Positions 23,622 to 31,604 of a stretch of 64,000 nt of DNA are shown here, in pieces. The stretch covers positions 77,028-141,027 of the forward strand of contig UBQX01000012.1 in NCBI GenBank assembly GCA_900467685.1, read 5' to 3'. Numbering within the stretch: position 1 is the stretch's first letter; every line of letters starts with the position of its first letter. The notes under the pieces were generated by a model. That model worked only from the letters and a program-made list of their open reading frames with translations, did not search any database and was not told the origin of the DNA. This DNA comes from Hyphomicrobiales bacterium (GTDB lineage Bacteria; Pseudomonadota; Alphaproteobacteria; Rhizobiales; Rhizobiaceae). Made by a program: the position numbers and the translations under genes.

Positions 23622-25415
23622 TCAGCGTGCCGTTGACCGAGCCATTCTCCTCTCTTCCTCGCGCCTCCGGGAATCGGAGAAATAGGCCGAGTCAGGCTTC
23701 AGGGCCTTCTCGATGTCGATCCAGAGCCTTCGCAGGCGACGGACATGTAGGTCATCGCTGATCCAGAACATCATGTGTTCCACTGCATGCGACATGCCTG
23801 ACACGGGATACGGCGGCTGGGCTGGCAACGGCCCGATGAAGTCTTCGATCCGAGGTGGCGCCTCAACGATCTTGCCATACGCCCAGGACGTGAACTCCTC
23901 GAGGCCGACATGTTTGACGGACTTGCCATCGTGAACGAGGAATTTGATACCCGTTGTTTCAGCTGCGGATTTCATGGCCTCGGTCGGAGAGAGCAGGATC
24001 GAGCCATAGATGACATCGAATGTCTCTGGCGAGTTCTTGCTGTCGATCGCCCGTTCCAGGTCGAAGATCGTGCGGACGTTGTATTCTCTCAGCAGCATGT
24101 ATCGCTCGACCCCGACAATGTGGCAGAGCTGGGCTTGTCCGATCCAGTCGATAAGCTCGTTGATGTTAAACGGGCTCTCCACCGCGAGCATGATCGGGTT
24201 TGCGCAGGCGAGGTTCTGGACGTCACGCAGTCCACATTCCTCCAGTCGGTAACGCGTTTCGAAATCTATGCCATCGAGGATATCGAGTGGAGTGATGCGT
24301 GTAATTTCCGCAAAACGCTCATCAGTGGTCTTGTTCCAGCGGAAGACATCCTGTGCCTTCTTAAGAAGATATCGGGTCGAACTGGTGGGGACGAGACCGA
24401 ATACGACGGCAAGCACAAACCAGTACCACGGGATTGTCTTCTTGGGGCTGCCATTGATCTGCTCCTGAAGACGTTCGCAGTTCAAGTTTGCTTGGCCGCC
24501 GCCCTGCTGATCGTCCTTGCTCTTGCACCCGGTATCGTAGAGCTCCTGGGCCTTCGTACGCTTCTCTCTTTCAGCCAGGGCGAGATCCGCAATTGCGTCA
24601 TTCGTGAGCATGACCTTTCCGAAACTTTGCATCGGGTCCGGGAATGCGGTGAAAATCAACATGCCAAGCAGAACGGAGAACAACACTTCGCCGCCCTGAC
24701 GCACGAACGTGTAGCCCGTCAGGTCAAAGGAAGTCACCGCCTGGATGATCAATCGCATCGCGGCGATATAACCGCCTATAAACACAATCGAGCCGATCAC
24801 GAGGATCTGGTGTCCTGATCCGATTTCGTTGCAAAGTGCAATGCAGGAGGGAAAGACGGTCTGGAAGTTCGACAGAAGTGCGTTCAGGAATCCGTAAAAA
24901 CCGAGGGATGACGACACGCCGAACAGAAGAACACCCAAAAAAATGGAGCCATTCCAGAATGCTCTCCAACTGTTCGCATTCCGTATATGCCCCTCCAGTT
25001 CCTTGCGGGGATTGCTTTTGGGAGGCGTCTTTCCGCGGAGAGTATTATCTCTTTGCGATGCAGCACCGTCGTCCTCCTCCGTTTGATCGCGCAGTGTCGG
25101 TAGGTCGGCGGTATATTTGGATCTGACATACTCGATGAGCGGATTAAGATAGCTCTCATCTTCGCGATCATTGGAAGCGTTCGACCTCCCTTGAGTTTGA
25201 GCGCCCTCAACTGGGGTCGTTTGTGTGCCCGCCGAGCCGTCTAAAGCCAGTGCCACCGAAGCATCCTGACTTCCTTCTTGTCCTTCGAACTGTCGGTAAA
25301 CCTCCAGCAGGCTTTTGAGCCGACGTAAGCGCAATTCGCGGCGTACAAGAAGAGCGAACAGGCAGGGCACCAGTCCCAGGCCCACCGCCGCAATTGGCAC
25401 AAACCAAAACGTCAT
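23622..25415 (-). CDS. Unrecognised 597-residue membrane protein with helix-hairpin-helix-like region
   Basis: I chose ATG 25415 because AGGAGGGGAG is nine bases upstream. Membrane segments lie at about residues 4-24, 150-180, 205-227, 243-262 and 330-348. A Ser/Thr/Asp/Glu-rich stretch (about 45-135) separates the first two. After the last helix, residues of about 370-440 (ITPLDILDGIDFETRYRLEE, CGLRDVQNLACANP, INELIDWIGQAQLCHIVG) look like paired helix-hairpin-helix units. The soluble tail ends in an arginine-rich helix (SRRREEERRMARS). Cys pairs in SCIALCNE and NLNCERL could form an external disulfide. The region looks less GC-rich than its neighbours. No family is recognised; I assign no function. 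Confidence 0.8.
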   Translation of the reverse strand: MTFWFVPIAAVGLGLVPCLFALLVRRELRLRRLKSLLEVYRQFEGQEGSQDASVALALDGSAGTQTTPVEGAQTQGRSNASNDREDESYLNPLIEYVRSKYTADLPTLRDQTEEDDGAASQRDNTLRGKTPPKSNPRKELEGHIRNANSWRAFWNGSIFLGVLLFGVSSSLGFYGFLNALLSNFQTVFPSCIALCNEIGSGHQILVIGSIVFIGGYIAAMRLIIQAVTSFDLTGYTFVRQGGEVLFSVLLGMLIFTAFPDPMQSFGKVMLTNDAIADLALAEREKRTKAQELYDTGCKSKDDQQGGGQANLNCERLQEQINGSPKKTIPWYWFVLAVVFGLVPTSSTRYLLKKAQDVFRWNKTTDERFAEITRITPLDILDGIDFETRYRLEECGLRDVQNLACANPIMLAVESPFNINELIDWIGQAQLCHIVGVERYMLLREYNVRTIFDLERAIDSKNSPETFDVIYGSILLSPTEAMKSAAETTGIKFLVHDGKSVKHVGLEEFTSWAYGKIVEAPPRIEDFIGPLPAQPPYPVSGMSHAVEHMMFWISDDLHVRRLRRLWIDIEKALKPDSAYFSDSRRREEERRMARSTAR

Positions 25416-25547
25416 TTGAAATACTCCCCTCCTGGCGGACAAAAAACGTCGCAGGCAGGGGATGATGCCGAAAAATCAGATTTATGTAAATCAAAAGTTG
25501 TATTGTATTGATAGGCTATTTTAGATTGAATTTTGCCACTCGGTACA

Positions 25548-25793
25548 TCATGTCTGTACCAGCGCCAGGCGGCCATCCCACTCCACAAGCCGCAATCCGC
25601 CATCCTCGAGCGCCTTGCGCAGAAGCGCCGGGGTCGAGCGGTGCACGGCATGCGCATTTGCCTCATAATCCCTCACGGTGCCGCGCGACACCGCCGCGCG
25701 CTCCGCCAGATCCGCCTGCGTCCAGTCGAGATAGGCGCGGCCGGCGCGGCACATTTCCGGTGTTAAAACCGATTGTTTTTCGTCATCATTCAC
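25548..25793 (-). CDS. XRE-family helix-turn-helix regulator
   Basis: The product is 81 residues from GTG 25793, which has GGAG upstream; an ATG at 25823 would give 91 residues but has no ribosome-binding site. The HTH is RAGRAYLDWTQADLAERAAV then SRGTVRDYEANAHAV, followed by LRKALEDGGLRLVEWDGRLA. This single-domain type usually represses its own promoter. A near-perfect 20-bp palindrome overlaps the alternative start and is a good operator candidate. The gene lies 132 bases upstream of the unrecognised membrane-protein gene on the same strand, so it may control it, and it diverges from the Kef-type antiporter. Confidence 0.88.
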   Translation of the reverse strand: MNDDEKQSVLTPEMCRAGRAYLDWTQADLAERAAVSRGTVRDYEANAHAVHRSTPALLRKALEDGGLRLVEWDGRLALVQT

Positions 25794-25823
25794 GTGGTTG
25801 AACTCCGCCGAAAAAATACCCAT

Positions 25824-25843
25824 ATTGGTCGATATCGATCAAT
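25824..25843. promoter_or_regulatory. Near-perfect 20-bp palindrome at the XRE gene
   Basis: ATTGGTCGATATCGATCAAT equals its reverse complement at 18 of 20 positions and is centred on CGATATCG. It lies between the XRE start and the divergent antiporter start at 25883, so bound regulator could affect both. Confidence 0.6.
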
Positions 25844-25882
25844 TATATCATTTTAGACAGTCTGCGCCAAGAGGAGACGCCC

Positions 25883-27664
25883 ATGCCCCACGCAACGCCC
25901 CTCATTTCAACCTTGGTCGGGGGCTTCGTGCTGGCATTCATTCTCGGTGCGATAGCCCATCGGTTCCGCCTGCCGCCGCTGGTTGGCTACCTTGTCGCCG
26001 GCATTCTTGTCGGGCCGTATACGCCCGGTTTCGTCGCTGACCAAAATTTGGCGCCCGAGCTTGCCGAAATCGGCGTGATCCTGCTCATGTTCGGCGTCGG
26101 CCTGCATTTCTCGTTGAAGGATCTTCTGTCGGTTCGTGTCATTGCCGTGCCTGGAGCGATCGTACAGATCGCGTTTGCGACCCTGCTCGGATGGGGAATG
26201 GGTTACCTGATGGGGTGGCCGACAGGAGGCAGCCTTGTCTTCGGCCTCGCGCTTTCCGTCGCCTCCACCGTAGTGCTTCTCAAGGCTCTGCAAGAGCGGC
26301 GCCTGGTCGAGACCGGCAAGGGGCGCATCGCGGTCGGCTGGTTGATCGTCGAGGACCTTGCCATGGTCCTCGCGCTGGTTCTCATTCCCGCCGTCGCCTC
26401 GGTCGGAAATGGGGAAGGTCTGAGCGATCCGCTGGCCGTGGCGCTCGTCCAGATGAGCGGCTGGGACATTGGCATCGGCGGTCTCATAGGCCTGACGCTT
26501 TTGAAGGTTGCGCTGTTCGTTGCCGTGATGCTGGTCTTCGGCCGCAAGGTCATCCCAGCCATCCTGCATCGCATTGCGCATACAGGCTCCCGCGAACTCT
26601 TCCGCCTCGGCGTCCTCGCGATCGCGCTTGGCGTCGCCTTCGGCGCGTCGCAACTGTTCGGCGTTTCGCTGGCGCTGGGCGCCTTCTTTGCCGGCATGGT
26701 TCTGGCGGAAAGCGAGCTGTCACATAGTGCTGCCCGCGAAAGCCTGCCGCTGCGGGATGCCTTTTCGGTACTCTTCTTCGTTTCGGTCGGCATGCTGTTT
26801 GATCCGCATATCCTGATCGAACAACCGCTCGCCATCCTCGCAACCGTCTTCATCATCGTCATAGGCAAGTCGGTTGCGGCTTTCCTGATCGTCATCCTCT
26901 TCCGCAAGGGTGTCTCGACGGCGTTGACCATTTCGGCAAGCCTTGCGCAGATCGGCGAATTCTCCTTCATCCTGGCAGAGCTCGGTGTCGGCCTGAAGCT
27001 GCTGCCGGAGGAGGGGCGTGACTTCATCCTTGCCGGTGCGATCATCTCCATCGTGCTGAACCCGCTGATGTTCTACATGACGGAGCGGGTTCGCCCACGC
27101 TTTGAGGATGCTGCCGCGCGTCGGGAGGCACGCAAGTCGCCGAAGGCGGAGGTTGCTGCTCCCACTGTCGTGGCAGAGGAGATCGACAATGATGAGGAGG
27201 ACACGAGAACGCCCGTGTCGCATGACGGTCACTGCGTTCTCGTCGGTTACGGCCGCGTCGGCCGCATCGTTGCCGCCAACCTCAAGACGGCGAAAATCCC
27301 GTTCGTGGTCATCGAGGAGTCCGATCGGCTGGTCAGCGACCTTCATGCGGAGGGTATAGACGCCATCGCCGGCCATGCTGCGTCTGCAGGCTTGCTTTCA
27401 CTGGCCAATATTGCCCGCGCCCGAAGCCTGGTCGTTGCGATCCCCGATGCTTTCGAGGCTGGCAATATCGTGGAGAGCGCCAAGAAAATGAACGGGCGAC
27501 TGCTGGTCATCGCCCGCGCCCATTCGGACGCGGAAGTCGATCACCTGACCGATCTCGGGGCCGATACCGTCATCATGGGCGAGCGCGAAGTGGCCAACGG
27601 CATGCTGAAGCGGCTCGACCAGATCCTGCACTCGGAAATGGCAGAACCCGGTCCAGTGGTCTAG
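25883..27664 (+). CDS. Kef-type cation/proton antiporter (CPA2, YbaL-like)
   Basis: The product is 593 residues. About 12-13 helices span residues 8-400: HRFRLPPLVGYLVAGILVGP is the CPA2 N-terminal signature, then LLMFGVGLHFSLKDLL and ALGAFFAGMVLAESELSH. A cytoplasmic RCK/TrkA-N domain starts near residue 445 (HCVLVGYGRVGRIVAANL) and binds NAD(H) or a related nucleotide. It exchanges K+ or Na+ for H+ across the inner membrane. The domain order matches YbaL rather than glutathione-gated KefB/C, and no ancillary kefG-like gene adjoins. It diverges from the XRE gene, and its end is 2 bases from the convergent methyltransferase gene. Confidence 0.94.
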   Translation: MPHATPLISTLVGGFVLAFILGAIAHRFRLPPLVGYLVAGILVGPYTPGFVADQNLAPELAEIGVILLMFGVGLHFSLKDLLSVRVIAVPGAIVQIAFATLLGWGMGYLMGWPTGGSLVFGLALSVASTVVLLKALQERRLVETGKGRIAVGWLIVEDLAMVLALVLIPAVASVGNGEGLSDPLAVALVQMSGWDIGIGGLIGLTLLKVALFVAVMLVFGRKVIPAILHRIAHTGSRELFRLGVLAIALGVAFGASQLFGVSLALGAFFAGMVLAESELSHSAARESLPLRDAFSVLFFVSVGMLFDPHILIEQPLAILATVFIIVIGKSVAAFLIVILFRKGVSTALTISASLAQIGEFSFILAELGVGLKLLPEEGRDFILAGAIISIVLNPLMFYMTERVRPRFEDAAARREARKSPKAEVAAPTVVAEEIDNDEEDTRTPVSHDGHCVLVGYGRVGRIVAANLKTAKIPFVVIEESDRLVSDLHAEGIDAIAGHAASAGLLSLANIARARSLVVAIPDAFEAGNIVESAKKMNGRLLVIARAHSDAEVDHLTDLGADTVIMGEREVANGMLKRLDQILHSEMAEPGPVV

Positions 27665-27665
27665 G

Positions 27666-28499
27666 CTATTCGCCCTTCAATCTGGCGACGACGAGGTGGC
27701 CGGGCGAGGGCTCGCCGTTTTCCATGCGGACATTGATGTCCGTCATCGAAACGACTTCGAAGCCGGTTGCGGCAAGCCGGTCGGTCACATAGGCCTGGGA
27801 ATGCACGAAACGCTGGCTTGGGCCTACCTTGTAGCCGAGCGGGCCGATTTCGGTTTCCGACCGGGTTTCTGACGAGAAGACGAAGAGACCACCGTCTTCG
27901 AGATTTTCCGCCACGCCGAAGAACAGCGGCTCCAGCGCGCCGATATAGGGCAGCACGTCGGCAGCCGTCACGAGCGCAAACGGGCCATCCTCGTTGTCGT
28001 CGAGATAATCCACGCCTTCAGCAACATAGAGGGTCTCGTAGAGATCCTTCTCATGGGCGATCTCGACCATGTTTTCCGAGAGGTCGAGTCCCACCATCTC
28101 GCCATTGACCATGTCGCGCAGCGCCCCGCCGGTCAGTCCCGTGCCGCAGCCGAGGTCCAGGAGACTGTCGAACGGGCCGAGCTTCAGTTCCTGAAGCTTC
28201 TGCCGGATCATCACGGGCACGCAATAGCCGAGCTGTTCGACAAGAATGTCCTCGAACGCCTCGGCGTGCTGATCGAACAGCGTTTCGACATAGGCGTCGG
28301 GCGCCTTGATCGGCGTTTCGCCGCGTCCAAGCGCCGCCAGACGGACGGCCGCGCCGCCGTGGTCTTCCGGGTCGAGTGCGAGGACCTGCGCGTAAGCCTT
28401 TTCGGCTGCGTCCAGGTCGCCGGACTTTTCGAGCGCGAGCGCGCGGTTATAGGCCTCTGCGAGGGCCTCTTCGTCGATCTTTACGGGTGCTTTTGCCAT
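27666..28499 (-). CDS. TPR-containing SAM-dependent methyltransferase
   Basis: The product is 277 residues. One to two tetratricopeptide repeats sit at residues 10-65 (ALAEAYNRALALEKSGDLDA, AYAQVLALDPED). A class I methyltransferase domain from about 110 has motif I LLDLGCGTGLTGGAL and acidic GLDLSENM. A linker with YVETLFDQHAEAFEDILVEQ is typical of the TPR-methyltransferases common in rhizobia. The substrate is unknown; the TPR may bind a protein. A REP-like element lies just upstream (28513-28583). Confidence 0.9.
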   Translation of the reverse strand: MAKAPVKIDEEALAEAYNRALALEKSGDLDAAEKAYAQVLALDPEDHGGAAVRLAALGRGETPIKAPDAYVETLFDQHAEAFEDILVEQLGYCVPVMIRQKLQELKLGPFDSLLDLGCGTGLTGGALRDMVNGEMVGLDLSENMVEIAHEKDLYETLYVAEGVDYLDDNEDGPFALVTAADVLPYIGALEPLFFGVAENLEDGGLFVFSSETRSETEIGPLGYKVGPSQRFVHSQAYVTDRLAATGFEVVSMTDINVRMENGEPSPGHLVVARLKGE

Positions 28500-28512
28500 G
28501 TGGGGCTTCTAA

Positions 28513-28583
28513 AGCAATTCCAGCAAAAGTGTCCATAGCAATTGCAGCAAAAGTGCGAAGCGGTTTTGCGTCCGCAATTGCGG
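28513..28583. repeat. Rhizobial REP-like palindromic element, copy C with duplicated left arm
   Basis: GCAATTCCAGCAAAAGTG (28514-28531) is followed by GCAATTGCAGCAAAAGTG (28538-28555), a near-exact repeat of the left half. The right part CGGTTTTGCGTCC and GCAATTGC then follows. The doubling suggests slippage or insertion of one element into another. Confidence 0.65.
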
Positions 28584-28645
28584 CAGACTAAGACCCGTCT
28601 GCGCGTTCGGATCTCCTTCAACCTAATGTAGCCGTTCAGTCGATC

Positions 28646-28912
28646 TCAATTGATGATGAATTCGCCGGACAGCGCTCTCCATTCGGTCGCAGAGATCAGC
28701 TTGCGGTGGACATAGCGGACGGAATGCAGCGGACCGTCCAGTTTCTCTCGCCAGAATTTCAGGAAGTTCTTCATTTCCGGAAAGTCCGGGGCGAGATCGT
28801 AGTGTTGCCAGAGATAGCTCTGCAGCACGCTCGGGTGATCGGGCATCCGGTAGAGGATCTCCGCCGTGGTCAGTCCATAGCCCTTCAGTTGCAGCTTCAT
28901 TTCTTCGTTCAT
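28646..28912 (-). CDS. Usg family protein
   Basis: The product is 88 residues. It matches the alphaproteobacterial Usg family: LKGYGLTTAEILYRMPDHPS, LQSYLWQHYDLAPDFPEMKN and KLDGPLHSVRYVHRKLIS. Usg was first noted upstream of tryptophan genes and its function is unknown; no trp gene lies here. I chose ATG 28912, with GGAG about nine bases upstream, over a longer frame to 28951. A perfect CtrA-type box is 59 bases upstream of the start, so expression may be cell-cycle controlled. The 146 bases downstream hold REP copy C and nothing else I can identify. Confidence 0.92.
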   Translation of the reverse strand: MNEEMKLQLKGYGLTTAEILYRMPDHPSVLQSYLWQHYDLAPDFPEMKNFLKFWREKLDGPLHSVRYVHRKLISATEWRALSGEFIIN

Positions 28913-28970
28913 GACAACTCCATTTGCCGTTATGACGAAACGATGACGCATCCAGTCTGCGCCTGGATGG

Positions 28971-28985
28971 TTAACTGCTCCTTAA
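28971..28985 (-). promoter_or_regulatory. CtrA-type binding site upstream of usg
   Basis: TTAA (28971-28974), seven bases, TTAA (28982-28985) is the full CtrA consensus. The left half extends to ATGGTTAA, the reverse complement of the TTAACCAT half-site described in Caulobacter. It lies 59 bases upstream of the usg start. Confidence 0.65.
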
Positions 28986-29029
28986 ATGCCTGCTCCCTGT
29001 CAAGTTTTATCGTTAGAAATCATGATACT

Positions 29030-29052
29030 AGCAGCCTGATGGGGAGGCTGCT
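29030..29052 (-). terminator. Hairpin after the ABC permease operon
   Basis: AGCAGCCT (29030-29037) pairs with AGGCTGCT (29045-29052). It begins 10 bases past the permease stop on the minus strand. The T-run is weak, so termination may be inefficient. Confidence 0.5.
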
Positions 29053-29061
29053 GCCAATGTC

Positions 29062-29892
29062 TTACCGCTTCAGATGCCGCGTCAGCCGGGCTTCAAGCAC
29101 ATTCCAGAGATTGCGCAGGATCTCGACAATGACGAGATAGAAGATCGCCGCCCAGAGGTAGGTCTGATAGTCGAACGTGCGCGAGAAGGCGTATTTCGTT
29201 TCGCCCATCAGGTCGTAGACGGTGACGATGGCGACGATGGCGGAAGCCTTCACCATCAGGATGATCTCGTTGCCGTAAGGGCGCAGCGCGACGATAAGCG
29301 CCTGCGGCATGATGATCTTCCAGAAGGAAATGCGGGTATTGATGCCCAGCGACGCTGCCGCCTCGCGCTGGCCGCGCGGAACGCTTTCGATGGCGCCGCG
29401 CAGGATTTCAGCCTGATAGGCGGCCGTGTTGAGCGCGAAGGAGAAGAAGGCGCAGTTCCATGCGTCCTTAAAGAACCACCAGAGACCGGCCGCCTCGAGC
29501 TGTGGTCGGAAGCTCCCCAGCCCGTAATAGATCAGGAAAACCTGCGCGAGCAGCGGCGTGCCGCGGAAGAGATAGACATAGACATAGGCGATGCCGGAAA
29601 GAATGCGGTTCTTCGACATGCGCGCAAAGGCAAGCGGAAACGACAGGATTGCACCGCCGACGATGGAGGCGGCGACAAGTCCGAGCGTCACCTGCAGACC
29701 GCTGATATAGCGTGGCCCGTATTTCGTGAATTTCTCCCAGTCCCAGTTGTTGAACATCATCAGGACCATGCCGCCGAGGAGCAGGATCCAGAGCAGGAGA
29801 AACACCATGCCGGCGATGCGCGAACCCGTGATGGGCTTGGCGGCGGCGGGCGGCGCAGGCTGTGGCGGGACGAGGGTGTCGATATGGCTCAT
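29062..29892 (-). CDS. Polar amino-acid ABC transporter permease (HisM-like)
   Basis: The product is 276 residues from ATG 29892. After a Pro/Ala-rich N-terminus a first helix (IAGMVFLLLWILLLGGMVLM) is followed by the permease domain with YLFRGTPLLAQVFLIYYGLG and EILRGAIESVPRGQREAAAS, which contains the EAA loop that docks the ATPase. It forms the membrane channel with the other permease gene, which it overlaps by 4 bases. Transport is of a basic or polar amino acid, judged from the binding protein upstream. No ATPase gene follows; the next gene downstream is usg. Confidence 0.93.
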   Translation of the reverse strand: MSHIDTLVPPQPAPPAAAKPITGSRIAGMVFLLLWILLLGGMVLMMFNNWDWEKFTKYGPRYISGLQVTLGLVAASIVGGAILSFPLAFARMSKNRILSGIAYVYVYLFRGTPLLAQVFLIYYGLGSFRPQLEAAGLWWFFKDAWNCAFFSFALNTAAYQAEILRGAIESVPRGQREAAASLGINTRISFWKIIMPQALIVALRPYGNEIILMVKASAIVAIVTVYDLMGETKYAFSRTFDYQTYLWAAIFYLVIVEILRNLWNVLEARLTRHLKR

Positions 29893-30671
29893 CGTGCGGC
29901 CTCCGAACGGCGCGCCCAGATTTCGATGCGCGAGAAGAAGACAGACGAGATGATGGCGAGGATCAGGAAGAGCAGGCAGGCGATGCCGTAAAACAGAAAG
30001 GCCTCCTTCGTCGATTTCGCCGCAACACCGGTTTCCCGAAGTATATCGTTGAGGCCGACGACGGAAACCAGGGCGGTGTCCTTGAGTAGTGACATCCAGA
30101 GGTTCCCGAGGCCGGGCAGGGCGATGCGGATGAGCTGAGGGATCACCACAAGAAACATGGTCTTGGCCGGTCGGATGCCAAGCGCCGCGCCCGCCTCGTA
30201 TTGTCCGCGCGGAATTGCCTGGAACGCGGAAAGCAGCACTTCCGAACAATAGGCGGAAAAGACGACGCTGAGCGCGATCATGCCGGCGAAAAAGGCGTTG
30301 ATCTCGATCCTTCCATCAAACCCCACGGCGGAAAGTATGGCCTGGATGAGGATCTGAAGACCGTAATAGACGATGAAGAGGGTCAGCAGTTCCGGCAGGC
30401 CCCGGAAGATCGTCGTGTAGATATTCGCCGCCATGCGGGCATAGGCATCTTCGGATCGTTTGCCCAGCGCCACGAGGAAGCCGAGCAGCAGACCAACGGG
30501 CAGCGTGACGATGGCGAGGCTTGCGGTGACGAACACGCCTGAAGCGATCTCGTCGCCCCAGCCGGTATCCCCGCAGGAAAGAAGCCCGTTGCCGGCAAAC
30601 AGTGTGAAGACCCCTATGGGGCCGCAAAATGGATCGATGGCATGCCCGAGCACGGACAACAGATCGTTCAT
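29889..30671 (-). CDS. Polar amino-acid ABC transporter permease (HisQ-like)
   Basis: The product is 260 residues from ATG 30671 with AGGGG upstream; the longer frame to 30731 is not supported. The permease core includes TIFRGLPELLTLFIVYYGLQ and LSAFQAIPRGQYEAGAALGI. The latter is the EAA motif, with GI rather than the usual ASLG. The stop overlaps the start of the second permease. A strong hairpin (30785-30811) separates it from the binding-protein gene, which would let the binding protein be made in excess. Confidence 0.93.
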   Translation of the reverse strand: MNDLLSVLGHAIDPFCGPIGVFTLFAGNGLLSCGDTGWGDEIASGVFVTASLAIVTLPVGLLLGFLVALGKRSEDAYARMAANIYTTIFRGLPELLTLFIVYYGLQILIQAILSAVGFDGRIEINAFFAGMIALSVVFSAYCSEVLLSAFQAIPRGQYEAGAALGIRPAKTMFLVVIPQLIRIALPGLGNLWMSLLKDTALVSVVGLNDILRETGVAAKSTKEAFLFYGIACLLFLILAIISSVFFSRIEIWARRSEAAR

Positions 30672-30714
30672 CCGGAATTTTCCCCTGCCGCTGCTTTGCA
30701 GCGATCTTGTTATT

Positions 30715-30763
30715 GAGCATGTCCGAGGCAAAAGGCGAAACCGGCTTCACGTTCGGAGATGCG
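30715..30763. repeat. Rhizobial REP-like palindromic element, copy D
   Basis: AGCATGTCCGA (30716-30726) and TCGGAGATGC (30753-30762) are inverted arms pairing at 9 of 10 positions. They flank AAAAGGCGAAACCGGC. It lies between the binding-protein gene and the first permease gene. Confidence 0.6.
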
Positions 30764-30784
30764 TACCAGGATACTCAAACAAAA

Positions 30785-30811
30785 CGGGCGGAAGGACAAG
30801 CCTTCCGCCCG
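30785..30811 (-). terminator. Intercistronic terminator/attenuator in the ABC operon
   Basis: GGGCGGAAGG pairs with CCTTCCGCCC around five bases. On the minus strand it follows the binding-protein stop by about 22 bases and is followed by a T-rich run (TTTTGTTT). Partial termination here would lower permease expression. Confidence 0.75.
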
Positions 30812-30833
30812 CTGAATTTCAGGCTGTCAACGA

Positions 30834-31604
30834 TCACTGACCGTAGACGTCGAAATCGAAATACTTGTCCTGGATCTTCTTGTATGTGCCATCGGCGCGA
30901 ATGGCTGCAATGGCCTTGTTGATCTTTTCGCGCAGCGCGTCGTCACCCTTGCGCACGGCAATACCGGCGCCTTCGCCGTTGATTTCCTTGTCGACGGGAA
31001 GCGTCACGAGGATCTTGCAGCAATCGCCATCCTTGCTCTTCACCCACTGCGACAGAACGACGATGTCGTCGATGACGGCATCGACGCGGCCGGCGGCGAT
31101 GTCGAGCTTGTATTCATCCGAGGTCGGATAGAGCTTCAGCTGCGTATCGGGCAGGTGCTTTTCGGCATAGTTTGCGTGCGTGGTCGAGGTCTGCGCGCCG
31201 ATCGTCTTGCCCTTGAGATCTGCCGGCGTCTTGGCCGTGCTGTCCTTCGGAACGGCGATGGCTGGCGGCGTGTTGTAGATCTTGTCGGTGAAGTCGACGA
31301 GCTTCTTGCGCTCCGGCGTGATCGACATGGACGACAGGATCATGTCGAACTTCTTGGCCTGCAGGGCCGGGATGATGCCGTCCCATTCCTGGCTGACGAA
31401 GGTGCATTCAACCTTCATCTGGGCGCAGAGCGCGCGGCCGATATCCATGTCGAAGCCGAGGAACTGGCCGCTGGCATCGAGATATTCGAAGGGCGGATAG
31501 GTCGAATCCGTGCCGATGACGAGCTTGTCGGCAGCCTGCGATGCGCCGGCGAAAAGCGTCAGCGCCAGTGCTGCGGCGGTTGCGATCTTGCGGGAAAGAG
31601 CCAT
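30834..31604 (-). CDS. Periplasmic amino-acid binding protein of an ABC transporter
   Basis: The product is 256 residues with a signal peptide ending GASQA before ADKLVIGT. The SBP_bac_3 fold shows TDSTYPPFEYLDASGQFLGF, DMDIGRALCAQM and SMSITPERKKLVDFTDKIY. This is the lysine/arginine/ornithine or histidine-binding type (ArgT/HisJ-like). It captures ligand in the periplasm and delivers it to the two permeases downstream. A Cys pair (DGDCCKI) is unusual for the family. The upstream gap runs to the divergent ompA-like gene. Confidence 0.93.
   Translation of the reverse strand: MALSRKIATAAALALTLFAGASQAADKLVIGTDSTYPPFEYLDASGQFLGFDMDIGRALCAQMKVECTFVSQEWDGIIPALQAKKFDMILSSMSITPERKKLVDFTDKIYNTPPAIAVPKDSTAKTPADLKGKTIGAQTSTTHANYAEKHLPDTQLKLYPTSDEYKLDIAAGRVDAVIDDIVVLSQWVKSKDGDCCKILVTLPVDKEINGEGAGIAVRKGDDALREKINKAIAAIRADGTYKKIQDKYFDFDVYGQ

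Noticed and set aside
23546-25882. Mobile element or genomic island around the unknown membrane protein
   Set aside because: No transposase, integrase, tRNA, direct repeats or target duplication could be seen at the borders; only composition and the XRE neighbour hint at transfer.
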